DNA from: Alphaproteobacteria bacterium
GTDB lineage: Bacteria; Pseudomonadota; Alphaproteobacteria; Reyranellales; Reyranellaceae
Length of the DNA: 64,000 nucleotides
Assembly (NCBI GenBank): GCA_016870115.1
Contig: VGCH01000005.1
Location: 62,001 to 126,000 of the forward strand
Reading direction: 5' to 3'
Part shown: piece after piece, positions 38,242-49,958 of the stretch
How positions within the stretch are numbered: the stretch's first letter is position 1
Layout: the number at the start of each line of letters is the position of its first letter
Made by a program: the position numbers and the translations under genes
The notes under the pieces: generated by a model
The model's database searches: none
Told to the model about the DNA's origin: nothing
Seen by the model: only the letters and a program-made list of their open reading frames with translations

Positions 38242-38706
38242 ATGCGTTGTCCGTTTTGCGGCCACGAAGACACCCAGGTAAAGGACTCGCGTCCAACCGA
38301 CGATAACTCGGCGATCCGGCGGCGGCGCTATTGCTCGTCCTGCGGCTCGCGATTCACGACATTCGAGCGGGTCCAGCTTCGCGAGCTGACGGTGGTCAAG
38401 AAGAATGGCCAACGCGCCGCCTTCGATCGGGACAAGCTGCAGCGCTCGATCTCCGTCGCGTGCCGCAAGCGGCCGGTGGACCCCGAGCGGGTGGAGCGCG
38501 TGGTCAACGGTATCGTCCGTCGCCTGGAGAGCTCGGGCGAGAGCGAGATCCAGTCCACGCAGATCGGCGAGTTGGTCATGGACGCGCTGCGCGCGCTCGA
38601 TCCCGTCGCTTATGTCCGGTTTGCGTCGGTCTACCGAAACTTCCGCGAGGCTAAGGACTTCGAGGAGTTCATCTCGGACCTCGCCGAGACCAACCTCAAG
38701 GATTGA
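38242..38706 (+). CDS. nrdR: Transcriptional repressor NrdR
   Basis: This 154-residue regulator has an N-terminal zinc ribbon, [17 protein letters not shown] and [16 protein letters not shown] (two Cys-x-x-Cys pairs), and a C-terminal ATP-cone ([20 protein letters not shown]). It senses ATP/dATP and represses ribonucleotide reductase genes. In alphaproteobacteria it usually lies between glyA and ribD, as here. It ends 4 bases before the ribD start. Confidence 0.96.
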   Translation: MRCPFCGHEDTQVKDSRPTDDNSAIRRRRYCSSCGSRFTTFERVQLRELTVVKKNGQRAAFDRDKLQRSISVACRKRPVDPERVERVVNGIVRRLESSGESEIQSTQIGELVMDALRALDPVAYVRFASVYRNFREAKDFEEFISDLAETNLKD

Positions 38707-38710
38707 TCGC

Positions 38711-39784
38711 ATGATGGCCGCCGCGCTGGCGCTGGCGCGCCGGTCGCTGGGGCGCACCTGGCCAAACCCGGCCGTGGGCTGCGTGATCGAACGCGACGGC
38801 CGCGTGCTTGCCATTGGTCGAACGCAAGAAGGCGGCCGGCCCCACGCCGAGGCCGATGCCATCGCGAGGGCACAGGAGAGTCTGCGGGGCGCCACGGTCT
38901 GGGTGACGTTGGAACCCTGCTCGCATCATGGCCGGACGCCGCCTTGCGCGGAGGCACTGATCGAGGCCGGCATCTCCCGGGTGGTGTCCTCTCTGGAGGA
39001 CCCGGACCCCCGCGTGTCCGGACAGGGGCATGCCCGACTGCGGGAGGCCGGGGTCAAGGTTGAGGTCGGTGCAGGCGCCGCCGAAGCGCGGGACATCAAC
39101 CGCGGCTTCTTCCTGCGGGTGGCGGACGGGCGGCCTCTCTTCACGCTGAAACTCGCGACATCGCTCGACGGACGGATCGCGACGGCGTCCGGCGAGAGTC
39201 GTTGGATCACCGGGGCATCGGCGCGGGCGCGGGGTCACCGTCTGCGTGCGACGCACGATGCGATTCTGGTCGGGATCGGGACGGCACTGGCCGACGATCC
39301 ACAGCTGGATTGCAGGTTGCCCGGTCTTGCGGCGCGATCGCCAATCCGCATTGTGGTCGACACGCACGCGCGACTGCCGCTCACCTCTCAGCTGGTGCGG
39401 TCGTCGCGAGAGGTCCCGGTGTGGCTGGTCTGCCGGGCCGGCGCGGCGAGCGCGGCCCTGGCCCGCGCGGGTGTTGAAATCGTGGAGGTCGCCACGGGCG
39501 TCGACGGACGCGTCGACCCGGCGGCGATGGCACAGGCCCTCGGCGCACGCGGACTGACGCGCGTGCTGGTCGAAGGCGGGGGCGCCATCGCCGCGGCTTG
39601 GCTCAAAGCCGGGCTGGTGGACGATCTGGTCGTTCACCGCGGCGGCCTCGTCCTCGGCGCCGACAGCCGCCCTGCGATATCTGATCTCGGCCTCCAGAAA
39701 CTCGATTTCGCCTCCCGGTTCACGCCGATCGCGCGGGAAAGCGCCGCGGATGACCTGCTGGAAACCTGGACGCGGCGAGCCTAG
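38711..39784 (+). CDS. ribD: Bifunctional riboflavin deaminase/reductase RibD
   Basis: This 357-residue protein has an N-terminal cytidine-deaminase-like domain with zinc ligands in GGRPHAEADAIARA and LEPCSHHGRTPPCAEALIEA, and a C-terminal dihydrofolate-reductase-like domain (FTLKLATSLDGRIATASGES, then ILVGIGTALADDPQLDCRLP). It performs deamination then side-chain reduction in riboflavin synthesis. ATG codons at 38711 and 38714 are both possible starts. ribE follows after 8 bases. Confidence 0.95.
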   Translation: MMAAALALARRSLGRTWPNPAVGCVIERDGRVLAIGRTQEGGRPHAEADAIARAQESLRGATVWVTLEPCSHHGRTPPCAEALIEAGISRVVSSLEDPDPRVSGQGHARLREAGVKVEVGAGAAEARDINRGFFLRVADGRPLFTLKLATSLDGRIATASGESRWITGASARARGHRLRATHDAILVGIGTALADDPQLDCRLPGLAARSPIRIVVDTHARLPLTSQLVRSSREVPVWLVCRAGAASAALARAGVEIVEVATGVDGRVDPAAMAQALGARGLTRVLVEGGGAIAAAWLKAGLVDDLVVHRGGLVLGADSRPAISDLGLQKLDFASRFTPIARESAADDLLETWTRRA

Positions 39785-39792
39785 GTAAAGCC

Positions 39793-40407
39793 ATGTTCAC
39801 CGGCATTGTGACCGATATCGGCGAGGTCGTGGGCGTCGCAGCGGGCGGCGCGACCGGGGATCTGCGCTTCACCATCGCGACGCGGCACGATCTCGGCCCC
39901 ATCGCCCTCGGAGCCTCCATCGCTTGCTCGGGCTGTTGCCTCACGGTGGTGTCCAAGGGCCGCTCGGGTGAACGACACAGCTTCGATGTCGAGGTGTCGG
40001 CGGAGACACTCTCCAAGACCCATCTTGGGGGGTGGCAAGCGGGAACGTCGATCAATCTCGAACTGTCGCTGAAACTCGGCGACGAGTTGGGCGGGCACCT
40101 GGTCTATGGCCACGTCGATGGGCAGGCGCGCATCGTCGGGCTGCGGGCCGAAGGCGGCAGCAAGCGCTTTACGTTCGAGGCTCCGGCGGAGCTGGCCCGC
40201 TTCATCGCGTCCAAAGGCTCGGTCGCGATCGACGGCGTTTCGCTCACCGTCAACGAGGTCGCGGGCGAACGCTTCGGCGTGAACGTGATTTCCCACACCA
40301 GCGCGATGACGACGCTCGGCCGGGCCCGGGAGGGGCAGGCGGTCAACCTTGAGGTGGACATGCTCGCGCGATACGTTGCCCGATTGCAGGAGTACGGACG
40401 CCCATGA
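39793..40407 (+). CDS. ribE: Riboflavin synthase alpha subunit
   Basis: This 204-residue enzyme has two lumazine-binding repeats: the first opens MFTGIVTDIGEVVGV with IACSGCCLTVV, and the second runs through HLVYGHVDGQARIV and IDGVSLTVNEV. It dismutates two 6,7-dimethyl-8-ribityllumazine molecules to riboflavin. Its stop overlaps the ribB start by 4 bases. The run ribD-ribE-ribB-ribH is complete here, so the cell can make riboflavin apart from a GTP cyclohydrolase step. Confidence 0.95.
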   Translation: MFTGIVTDIGEVVGVAAGGATGDLRFTIATRHDLGPIALGASIACSGCCLTVVSKGRSGERHSFDVEVSAETLSKTHLGGWQAGTSINLELSLKLGDELGGHLVYGHVDGQARIVGLRAEGGSKRFTFEAPAELARFIASKGSVAIDGVSLTVNEVAGERFGVNVISHTSAMTTLGRAREGQAVNLEVDMLARYVARLQEYGRP

Positions 40408-41555
40408 GCGCGCTCGACAAGGACGCTTGGCGGATCACCTTCGCCGAGGTGAAGGCCGCCGCCGAAGATATCATCGAGGAAGCCCGTCGCGGCCGGATGT
40501 TCATTCTGGTCGACGATGAGGATCGCGAGAACGAGGGCGATATCGTCGTCCCCGCGCAGTGGGCGACGCCCGAGACCATCAATTTCATGGCCAAGCACGC
40601 GCGCGGCCTGATTTGCCTCGCGCTGACCCGCGAGCGCGTCGAGCAGCTCGGCTTGCCGCTGATGTCGCGCAACAACGGCACGCGCCACCACACGGCCTTC
40701 ACGGTGTCGATCGAGGCGCGCGAGGGCGTTACCACGGGCATCTCGGCGGCCGATCGCGCGCGGACCGTCCAGGTGGCGATCGATCCGTCCTGCGGACCCC
40801 AGGACATCGTGACGCCGGGCCATGTGTTCCCGCTGATGGCCCGCGATGGCGGGACGCTGGAGCGTACCGGCCATACCGAGGCCGCCGTCGATATCGCGCG
40901 TCTCGCCGGTCTCAACCCGTCGGGCGTGATTTGCGAGATCATGAACGACGACGGCACGATGGCCCGTCGCAATGACCTCATCACCTTCGCCCAGCGTCAC
41001 GGGCTCAAGATCGGCACCATTGCAGACCTGATCGCCTACCGCCGTCGCTACGACTCGATCATCCGGCGGCTGAGCGAGACGACACTCGACAGCAGCTACG
41101 GCGGCGAGTTCCGCGCCGTTGTGTATGTGAACAAGGTAACGCTCGCCCAGCATCTGGCGCTGGTGAAAGGCGATCCGGCGGCCGGTGGTCCGGTGTTGGT
41201 CCGCATGCATGCCATGAATATCTTCACCGACGCGCTCGGCCAGCGGATCGACGGACGCGGCGGCGAGATCGAGGCCTCCATGCGAGCGATCGCGCAGGAG
41301 GAGCGGGGCGTGATCGTGCTGATCCGGGAGCCCGTGACGGCCATGCTGGCCGAGCAGCGGCGTCGCGCCGGCGAAGCCGTGGAACGACCCGGCAACGAGC
41401 TACGCGACTACGGCGTTGGTGCGCAGATCCTGATCGATCTCGGCGTGAAGGAGATGGTGTTGCTGACCAACACCAAGAAGAACGTCGTCGGGCTCGAGGG
41501 CTTCGGCCTCAAGATCGTGGGCCAGCGCAACCTGCCGTCGCCCGGGAACGCCTGA
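40404..41555 (+). CDS. ribB: DHBP synthase with degenerate GTP cyclohydrolase II-like domain
   Basis: The N-terminal half (about 1-215) is 3,4-dihydroxy-2-butanone 4-phosphate synthase: [39 protein letters not shown] and [14 protein letters not shown] carry the catalytic acidic residues, and [15 protein letters not shown] completes it. The C-terminal half aligns in position with GTP cyclohydrolase II but lacks the three zinc cysteines normally found in its Cys-x-x-Gly-Asp and Cys-x-Cys segments, so it is probably not a cyclohydrolase. Similar degenerate RibB proteins are known in alphaproteobacteria. It overlaps ribE by 4 bases and is 1 base before ribH. Confidence 0.9.
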   Translation: MSALDKDAWRITFAEVKAAAEDIIEEARRGRMFILVDDEDRENEGDIVVPAQWATPETINFMAKHARGLICLALTRERVEQLGLPLMSRNNGTRHHTAFTVSIEAREGVTTGISAADRARTVQVAIDPSCGPQDIVTPGHVFPLMARDGGTLERTGHTEAAVDIARLAGLNPSGVICEIMNDDGTMARRNDLITFAQRHGLKIGTIADLIAYRRRYDSIIRRLSETTLDSSYGGEFRAVVYVNKVTLAQHLALVKGDPAAGGPVLVRMHAMNIFTDALGQRIDGRGGEIEASMRAIAQEERGVIVLIREPVTAMLAEQRRRAGEAVERPGNELRDYGVGAQILIDLGVKEMVLLTNTKKNVVGLEGFGLKIVGQRNLPSPGNA

Positions 41556-41556
41556 G

Positions 41557-42030
41557 ATGTCGACGCGGACCGAGAACGCGCCCGCCCGGCCGCGGCTCGC
41601 GGGAGCCGATGGCGCGCGGCTGCTGGTGGTCGAAGCCCGCTTCTACACCGGTATCGCAGATGCGTTGGTCGCGGGCGCGGAACGCGAGGCCGCGTTGTAC
41701 GGCGCGTCAATCGAGCGCGTGGCTGTTCCAGGCGCCTTCGAGATTCCGGGCGCGATCGCGATGGCGGCGGATCGCTACGACGGGTTCATTGCACTGGGAT
41801 GCGTGATCCGGGGCGAGACCACGCACTACGACTATGTTTGCGGCGAGAGCGCACGCGGTCTGATGGACCTCGCCGTCCAACGCAGACTGGCCATCGGCTA
41901 CGGCATCCTGACGGTTGAGAACGAGGAGCAAGCCTGGGCGCGGGCGGCGGTCGATCGTGGCGACAAGGGCGGGGACGCGGCCCATGCGGCACTGGCGATG
42001 GTGGCGCTGCGCCGGCGCTGGTCGCGATGA
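41557..42030 (+). CDS. ribH: 6,7-dimethyl-8-ribityllumazine synthase
   Basis: This 157-residue enzyme has the lumazine synthase pattern: [41 protein letters not shown] with the catalytic histidine region, and [16 protein letters not shown]. It condenses the RibD product with DHBP. It usually forms a 60-mer or pentamer. It overlaps nusB by 4 bases. Confidence 0.95.
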   Translation: MSTRTENAPARPRLAGADGARLLVVEARFYTGIADALVAGAEREAALYGASIERVAVPGAFEIPGAIAMAADRYDGFIALGCVIRGETTHYDYVCGESARGLMDLAVQRRLAIGYGILTVENEEQAWARAAVDRGDKGGDAAHAALAMVALRRRWSR

Positions 42031-42491
42031 GCGCGCCGCTACCGACCAGCCGTCGGGCGGCCGCGCGGCTTGCGGCTGTCCAGGCGCTCTATCAACTGTC
42101 GGAAGGGGCGCACGAGGCCCGCGAGGTGATCGATCAGTTCGTGAGTGTGCGAACGACGGAAGCGGGTGAGGGCGGCATGCGGCCCGACGCCGATCGCGGC
42201 TTCTTCGGAGAACTCGTCGAGGGCAGCGACAGTCACCGAGCCGAGCTCCAGCCGATCCTTGAGGTCGCGCTGGCGGGTCGGACCTGGGATCGCGTCGACC
42301 GGCTGGTCAAGGCGATCCTGCTGGCGGCGGCCTATGAGCTGCGGTTCCGGCCCGACGTGCCGGCGCGCGTGGCGATCAATGAATATGTCGAGATTGCCCA
42401 CGATTTCTTCGATCAGGGCGAGCCAGGCTTCATCAACTCGGTCCTGGATCGCGTCGCGCGCACGACGCGGGCCGCCGAATTCGGTCCCTGA
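42027..42491 (+). CDS. nusB: Transcription antitermination factor NusB
   Basis: This 154-residue all-helical RNA-binding protein has [20 protein letters not shown] at the start and [20 protein letters not shown] toward the C-terminus, both conserved in NusB. With NusE (S10) it binds boxA RNA and supports rRNA antitermination. The ribH-nusB-thiL order is common in proteobacteria. It overlaps ribH by 4 bases. Confidence 0.93.
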   Translation: MSAPLPTSRRAAARLAAVQALYQLSEGAHEAREVIDQFVSVRTTEAGEGGMRPDADRGFFGELVEGSDSHRAELQPILEVALAGRTWDRVDRLVKAILLAAAYELRFRPDVPARVAINEYVEIAHDFFDQGEPGFINSVLDRVARTTRAAEFGP

Positions 42492-42498
42492 GCGTCCG

Positions 42499-43482
42499 AT
42501 GTCCCGTGCCGGCGAATTCGAGTTGATCCGCCGCTACTTCGCGCCGCTCGCACGTGGCTTTCCCGGTGCCGACGGGCTGCGCAGCGACAACGCGATCTTC
42601 GCTGCCGACGGACGGCGGGACCTTGTGGTCAAGACCGACACCATCGTGGCAGGCGTCCACTTCCTCGCTGACGAAACACCGCAGCGAATCGCCGAGAAGG
42701 CGCTCCGCGTCTGCCTCTCCGACTTGGCGGCCGGTGGCGCGCATCCGGTGGCGTATCAGCTCGCGCTGGCGCTGCCGGGTTCATTGAACGAACGCTGGGT
42801 CGCGGCGTTCGCGCGCGCTCTGGCGGCGGACCAGAGGCGATACAAGATTCTGCTGAGCGGCGGCGACACGGTACGTACGCCCGGCCCGCTGTCCATCACG
42901 GTCACCGCCGTTGGCCAAGTTGCGCGCGGACGCGCCTTGTTGCGCTCCGGTGCGCGAGCCGGCGACCAGCTTTGGGTCACGGGGACGATCGGCGATGCCG
43001 CACTCGGCCTGCGAGTCGCGACGGACCAACTGAAACCGCCGACGGACGAGGCGCGGTTTCTGGAAGATCGCTTCCGGCGGCCGCGACCACGGACTGCTTT
43101 GGGGCCGCAGCTGATCGGGATCGCCCACGCGGCGGCGGACGTGTCGGACGGCCTGCTCGCGGACGTTGGGCATGTTGCGAACGCTTCGGGACTGCGTGTG
43201 ACCATGGACCGGGAACTCGTGCCCTTGTCGCGGCCAGCTCGCCGGGCGGTCCAGCGACTGCCGGGCCTCTGGTCGACGGTCTTGGCCGGCGGCGACGACT
43301 ATGAGCTGGTGTTGGCGGTGCCACCCCGCCGCGAGGCGGCGCTATTGAAGGCGGCGCGCGCGGTGCGCCTACTCGTCACCCGCATCGGTCGGTTTGACCG
43401 CGGGCGCGGTGTCGAGTTGCGGAGCGGCGGCCGCAAGCTCGCCATCGAGCGCACCGGCTGGGATCACTTCCCGGGGAAATAG
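42499..43482 (+). CDS. thiL: Thiamine-monophosphate kinase
   Basis: This 327-residue protein makes thiamine diphosphate from the monophosphate. It shows the PurM-like fold with DLVVKTDTIVAGVHFLADET, ALRVCLSDLAAGGAHP, ILLSGGDTVRTPGPLSIT, and DVSDGLLADVGHVANASGL, all family blocks for Mg-ATP binding. It begins 7 bases after nusB. Its last 19 bases overlap the opposite-strand SGNH-hydrolase gene remnant. Confidence 0.93.
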   Translation: MSRAGEFELIRRYFAPLARGFPGADGLRSDNAIFAADGRRDLVVKTDTIVAGVHFLADETPQRIAEKALRVCLSDLAAGGAHPVAYQLALALPGSLNERWVAAFARALAADQRRYKILLSGGDTVRTPGPLSITVTAVGQVARGRALLRSGARAGDQLWVTGTIGDAALGLRVATDQLKPPTDEARFLEDRFRRPRPRTALGPQLIGIAHAAADVSDGLLADVGHVANASGLRVTMDRELVPLSRPARRAVQRLPGLWSTVLAGGDDYELVLAVPPRREAALLKAARAVRLLVTRIGRFDRGRGVELRSGGRKLAIERTGWDHFPGK

Positions 43483-44549
43483 TCCGGGAAGTGGCGCTGG
43501 ATCGCATCCGCGATCAGCCGGTGGCCGGTTTCGTTGGGGTGAATGTCGCTGACGAAGAACGGCAGCGGATCGGTGGGGCGCCGGGTGGCGAGATAGGCGT
43601 CGAAGGTCGGCCGCAGGTCGATGAAGTCGACGCCGTTGGCTGTGGCCCAGCGCGCGACGTGGGCCGCGAACTGCCGATCAGCGTGGGTGCGATCGCCGGT
43701 CATCACCACATATTTGGACGGTACGGCCGTTATGGCGAGGCGCGTCCCGCCGACGCCGACCTGACGTGCAAGGTCGCGCAGAGCGGCGTCGGTGAGGGGC
43801 GAGATTTCCGGCGACTGCTCGACGAACCCGCCCACAGCACCCATTATGCCGCCGGGCGCGGAATCGCGGGGGCCGAGCGCGAACTGGACTGTTCTGATGC
43901 CGACTCGGATCAGGCGGGCCACTTAGAGGCCGCGCAAGGCTCGAACCAGCGTGCTGTCCGGTGGCCCGGCGACGGCGCCCGGGAGGCCGGCGGCATCGAG
44001 CGGTGCGCCCGCCGCGTAGATCGCATCGTCGGCGACGTCGTTGGAGTACAACATGACGATAGCCAATGGCGGTTTTCCGGCCGCGATCTCCCGCTGCCAC
44101 TGCAGGCGGTAGATTACGGGGCTGTAGCTTGAGACCCCCCAATTGTCGGCGAAGACATCCGGAGCCGCGCGCGCGTTTAGCAGGCCGACGAAGGAATCCC
44201 GATAGGCGACCTGGCTTGCCTCAACCATGGAATCGCCGAGGACGGCGACGCGCCGATGGTGACGGACGGGATCCGCCACTTGCCGCGCGTCGGGATCGAT
44301 GACGCGTCCCTGGGAGTCGTAGGCAATGATGAATCCGCCGAATTCGCCGCGGCCGTCGCGTCGCCGGTATCGGTAGTCAGGGGGATGGCGGTGGTGCAGG
44401 TAGGCGTCGCTCAGCAGCGGCTGTTCGCCGAATCCCATATCGAGCACGCGCAAGGTGCCTTCAAGGAATGCGAATCCGACCAGGGTTGAGACGCCGAACA
44501 GGGCCGCATTGGCAAGCCATCGACGCATACGAGAAGGCGAGGGGTTCAT
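43464..44549 (-). pseudogene. SGNH/GDSL hydrolase interrupted by an in-frame TAA
   Basis: One reading frame of about 361 codons encodes an SGNH-type hydrolase, broken once by a TAA at 43923-43925. The upstream part (208 residues) has an N-terminal membrane anchor and the catalytic-serine block RVAVLGDSMVEASQ; the downstream part holds the Asp-x-x-His block FVSDIHPNETGHRLIADAI. Because Ser and Asp/His are split, the product would be inactive unless the stop is bypassed or two chains associate. A GTG follows the TAA at once, so re-initiation is possible. The rest of the frame looks intact, so the mutation may be recent or a sequencing error. The codon is TAA, so Sec recoding does not apply. Confidence 0.75.
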
Positions 44550-44643
44550 TTTCCCGCAGCATAGCAGACCCGCGATGTCATCGGAACGCGACGCGCCAAA
44601 TCGTTTGGGTGCGGAAGGCGGTTGCGCCTATGGTGCGCGCGCC

Positions 44644-45855
44644 ATGAGTGTCGACAACTTTGCCCGCGGTCCGATGCCGCGCCGCGCGCTGCGCAATCTG
44701 GGTTTGCTGGCGGCATGCCAAGCGCTGACGCAAAGCAGCAACACACTGATGTTCGCCTCATCGGCGCTCGCGGTTCTGACCATAGTCAGCCACGAGATGC
44801 GACCCTGGGCGAACCTGCCGGTCACCATGCAGCATCTGGGGGTCATGCTCGCCGTGTTCCCGGCGTCGATGCTGAGCCAGCGACTCGGACGGCGGGTGGG
44901 CTTCCGCATCGGCGCCGCGATGGGAATGATCGGCGCGGCGGCCGTGGCTGTCGGGCTCGGCCTCGGCAGCCTGCTGCTGATGTGCGTAGGCGGTGTTGTG
45001 CTCGGCGGCGCGGTTGCCAACATGCAGCTTTACCGCTTCGCGGCGGTCGAGTTGGCGCCGGGCGCGTTCCGCGCCCAAGCCATCTCCTATGTCACAGTGG
45101 GAGGCGTGTTTGCCGCCTTCGTCGGACCGACACTGGCGCGCTTCACATCAGAACTATGGTTGCCGACTTTCCAGGCCAGCTTCTGCGCTGTCATCGTGTT
45201 GCACGCGATCGTCTTCGTCTTGCTGGGTCTTGTCGAGTTTCCCAAGGTCAAACCCGAGGAGGTCGCGAGCCCGCAGCGCCCCCTGATCGAGATCGCCACC
45301 CAGCCGGCCTACATGGTCGCCGCGGCCGGCGGCATGATCGCGTTCGGAGTCATGTCTTTCGTGATGGCGGCCTCGCCACTGGCCATCGTTGCCTGCGGGT
45401 TGTCGGCGAAGGAGGCGCCGATCACGATCCTGGTTCATGTTTTGGGCATGTTCGTGCCGTCGTTCTTCACGGGACATCTGATCGCGCGCTACGGCATGTT
45501 CAACATGATGATGGCCGGCATCGTGCTGCTGGTGGGTGGTGTGGTCGTCGCGCTGGCAGGCATCACCGAATGGCACTTCCGCGGCGCGCTCACGCTGAAC
45601 GGGATCGGCTGGAACTTCCTGTTCGTGGGTGCCACGACCATGCTCACGACGACCTATCGCCCGTCAGAGCGCGGCAAGGCGCAGGCGCTCAACGACTTCA
45701 TGGTGTTCGCCACCACGACGGTCGCCAGCCTGATGGCCGGCGTCGTGCTCGAACTCAAGGGCTGGGCGACGCTGAACTATCTCGCCTTCGCGATGACGTG
45801 CCTCGCTCTGGTGGCCATCACGGTCTACCGACTGCGGGCACCAGAGCGCGCGTAA
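44644..45855 (+). CDS. MFS transporter
   Basis: This protein of about 403 residues has about twelve hydrophobic helices in two halves, for example SQRLGRRVGFRIGAAMGMIGA (the loop after helix 2) and FVMAASPLAIVACGLSAKEAP. The start ATG at 44644 precedes the first helix; an upstream ATG at 44575 would add 23 residues. It is divergent from the broken SGNH gene across about 95 bases. A terminator-like hairpin follows. Substrate unknown. Confidence 0.88.
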   Translation: MSVDNFARGPMPRRALRNLGLLAACQALTQSSNTLMFASSALAVLTIVSHEMRPWANLPVTMQHLGVMLAVFPASMLSQRLGRRVGFRIGAAMGMIGAAAVAVGLGLGSLLLMCVGGVVLGGAVANMQLYRFAAVELAPGAFRAQAISYVTVGGVFAAFVGPTLARFTSELWLPTFQASFCAVIVLHAIVFVLLGLVEFPKVKPEEVASPQRPLIEIATQPAYMVAAAGGMIAFGVMSFVMAASPLAIVACGLSAKEAPITILVHVLGMFVPSFFTGHLIARYGMFNMMMAGIVLLVGGVVVALAGITEWHFRGALTLNGIGWNFLFVGATTMLTTTYRPSERGKAQALNDFMVFATTTVASLMAGVVLELKGWATLNYLAFAMTCLALVAITVYRLRAPERA

Positions 45856-45880
45856 CGCCAAGACATTGAAAGCACGGGAG

Positions 45881-45910
45881 AAACCGCCCCAAGGCTTGGG
45901 TTGCGGTTTT
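45881..45910 (+). terminator. Hairpin after the MFS gene, terminator-like
   Basis: The stretch folds as AAACCGC-CCCAA, loop GGC, TTGGG, a 2-base TT bulge, then GCGGTTT with a short T run. It is 25 bases after the MFS stop, within the 150-base gap before hppA. The T run is short, so termination may be partial. Confidence 0.55.
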
Positions 45911-46009
45911 GGGGGGCTTCTGGCATTTTCCGCCGTCCTCGCGCCGGGGGAGCCTCGATTCTCGGGACGCGCGGGTGAAAAATCGCCTTAAGAACAACAG
46001 GTTAACCGA

Positions 46010-48115
<2,106 letters not shown>

Positions 48116-48139
48116 TCGGACTAGCAAGAACCAAAGAAG

Positions 48140-48168
48140 AAGCCCCGGCCGAAAGGCCGGGGCTTTTT
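48140..48168 (+). terminator. Rho-independent terminator after hppA
   Basis: A perfect 11-base stem AAGCCCCGGCC / GGCCGGGGCTT with a GAAA tetraloop and a T tract. It lies 24 bases after the hppA stop and may also serve the convergent bamE gene on the other strand. Confidence 0.9.
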
Positions 48169-48190
48169 CGTGAGGTATTGGGCTCGGAGG

Positions 48191-48664
48191 TCAGTTCCCG
48201 CCACCGGTCGAGGCGCCGGGGTTGCCCGACTGACGGGGACCACTGAAGCGCCCGATATTGCCGAGAATCTGCTCCATGAAGGTGAGTTCCCGGCCTGCGG
48301 TCGGTGTGGCCCGGGACACCATGTCAATCTCCTTGGCCTCGTTCAGACCGAATTGCTTGATGTCCTGAACGCGGCCGGCGTCATTGAACGTGATCTGCAG
48401 CACCTTCTGCTCCGCGAGTTCGGGGCGGAGGAAGGCCCAGGTCTCTTGCCGCTGCGAGACGTAGTACCAGACGTTGGTATTGAAGGTCGCCACCGCGGAC
48501 GGGCTGCCGATCAGGCGCACGACATCCTCGCGGCTCTGGCTGCCGACCTCGATCTTTTCGACGCTCCCCGGCGTTGGCGCGAAGCCGCGGTTGTCGACGA
48601 TGTTGCTGCAAGCGGTGAGGCTCGCGGCGGCCCCCAGCAGGGCAAGCGGAAGAAGGCGACGCAT
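48191..48664 (-). CDS. bamE: Outer-membrane assembly lipoprotein BamE (SmpA/OmlA)
   Basis: This 157-residue lipoprotein has a signal peptide with lipobox LTAC (SLTACSNIVDNRG), the SREDVVRLIGSPSA loop and WYYVSQRQE strand characteristic of SmpA/OmlA. It is part of the BAM complex that inserts beta-barrel proteins. The C-terminal part is low-complexity and Gly-rich. It is divergent from the cytochrome bc1 chaperone gene. Confidence 0.9.
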   Translation of the reverse strand: MRRLLPLALLGAAASLTACSNIVDNRGFAPTPGSVEKIEVGSQSREDVVRLIGSPSAVATFNTNVWYYVSQRQETWAFLRPELAEQKVLQITFNDAGRVQDIKQFGLNEAKEIDMVSRATPTAGRELTFMEQILGNIGRFSGPRQSGNPGASTGGGN

Positions 48665-48756
48665 GGACGGGCCTTGGGGTAGGGTGGGTGTTGTGCCCCA
48701 ACGTGTCGTGGGGCGCTTCCCGAGTCAACCGGAGCCCACCCAGGAGACGCCGCAAC

Positions 48757-49263
48757 GTGTTTCGCCGCAAGAACCCTCACGCGCCCGCCGCTCGCAGACT
48801 CTATCTTCGGGTCGCCGAAGCCGCGCGACGCCCCGAGCTGTTCGAACGATTCGGGGTACCCGATACGCTCGACGGCCGTTTTGATGCCCTCGCATTGCAT
48901 GTGTGGATGGCCATCGATCGGCTTCGCGCAGAGCCGGACGGCGCCGATCGGGCGCAGGCCCTGTTTGACGCCGTGATGGCGCATCTCGATCTGACGTTGC
49001 GCGAGATCGGTGTCCAGGATCTGGGCGTCGGGCGCCGCATCAAGGTCATGGCTGACGGGCTTCATGGCCGGTCGCTGGCTTACCGGGCGGCACTTGCCGG
49101 GGATGGCCCAGAGCCGTTTCGTGAGACCTTGCGTCGCAACGGCTACGGCGGTACGCCGCCAGCGCTCAACGATGCCGGACTCGCGGCCTACGAAGCCTAC
49201 GTCCGCTCGCGGGTCGCCGAGCTCGGCGAGATGGACGCGAATGCGTTGCCTGAAAAATTCTGA
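48757..49263 (+). CDS. Ubiquinol-cytochrome c chaperone family protein
   Basis: This 168-residue protein fits the CBP3-like Ubiq_cyt_C_chap family: YLRVAEAARRPELFERFGVP, then ALHVWMAIDRL, then IGVQDLGVGRRIKVMADGLHG and GRSLAYRAAL are conserved blocks. Its homologue in mitochondria assists cytochrome b and bc1 assembly. The GTG at 48757 is preceded by CAGGAG at a good distance. The following YceD-like gene starts 12 bases after its stop, as in many alphaproteobacteria. Confidence 0.9.
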   Translation: MFRRKNPHAPAARRLYLRVAEAARRPELFERFGVPDTLDGRFDALALHVWMAIDRLRAEPDGADRAQALFDAVMAHLDLTLREIGVQDLGVGRRIKVMADGLHGRSLAYRAALAGDGPEPFRETLRRNGYGGTPPALNDAGLAAYEAYVRSRVAELGEMDANALPEKF

Positions 49264-49275
49264 AACAGGTCTCAA

Positions 49276-49845
49276 GTGGCTGATAATAAAGAAGTTTATG
49301 AATTGTCGTGGCCAGTCGACCTGGATCGCCTGGGGCCCGCCGGCATGGCACTTGAAGTCGCGCCCACCGAGAGCGAGCGGCGGGCGCTGAGCAAGCGCTT
49401 TGGCTTTGTGGATCTCCCCGAACTGTCGGCCCGACTGACCGTTACCGCTCTGGCAGGGGGAACGGTCGCCGTGGAGGGCCGGTTGCGCGGGCGCCTGGTC
49501 CAAGCCTGTGTTCTGACGCTTGAGCCGGTCCGACAGGACCTCGATGAGCCTTTTCGGCTTCTCTTCAAGCCGGGCATGGCCGATCCGAGGGATCCCGAGA
49601 CCGGCGAGGCCGTGCTTTCGGCTGGCTTGGACGCCCCTGAGCCATTGGAGGGGCAATTGCTGGATGTCGGTGAGATCGTGGCCGAGCAGCTGGCGTTGGT
49701 GGCCGACCCTTATCCCCGGCGGCCGGGGGTTAAACTCGAGGATGTGCTGCCCAAACGACGCGGCCCGGCGGAGCAGCCGCCCGCCCGCCGGACTCCGTTC
49801 GCCAAGCTGCAGGCCCTCAAGGACCGCCCGAGGCGCGGCCGGTAA
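49276..49845 (+). CDS. YceD/DUF177 family protein
   Basis: This 189-residue protein matches DUF177 (YceD), which usually precedes rpmF and pls[21 protein letters not shown] is the strand-rich core with the conserved Cys, and the later segment [21 protein letters not shown] is typical. It has been linked to 23S rRNA accumulation, but the action is not established. The start is GTG at 49276. Its C-terminus is basic and perhaps flexible. Confidence 0.9.
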   Translation: MADNKEVYELSWPVDLDRLGPAGMALEVAPTESERRALSKRFGFVDLPELSARLTVTALAGGTVAVEGRLRGRLVQACVLTLEPVRQDLDEPFRLLFKPGMADPRDPETGEAVLSAGLDAPEPLEGQLLDVGEIVAEQLALVADPYPRRPGVKLEDVLPKRRGPAEQPPARRTPFAKLQALKDRPRRGR

Positions 49846-49887
49846 ACGGTTGCGGGCGGAGGGGGATTTGGCTAGAGAAGCCGGCCC

Positions 49888-49944
49888 GCCGCGCCCGCGA
49901 AGCGCGGCACCCGTTTTTTCGGGGCCCGCCCGCGCGTGGCCCCG
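49888..49944 (+). promoter_or_regulatory. Two tandem hairpins in the rpmF leader
   Basis: Between the YceD-like stop and rpmF, two stems can form: GCCGCGC/GCGCGGC (49888-49908) followed by a six-T run at 49914-49919, and CGGGGCC/GGCCCCG (49920-49944). The first is terminator-like, so readthrough to rpmF may be attenuated; the second ends 14 bases before the rpmF ATG. Role is inferred. Confidence 0.45.
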
Positions 49945-49958
49945 TGGTGGAGATCGTT

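Noticed and set aside
43923-43925. Selenocysteine or other recoding at the SGNH-hydrolase stop
   Set aside because: The codon is TAA, not TGA or TAG, and there is no matching motif.
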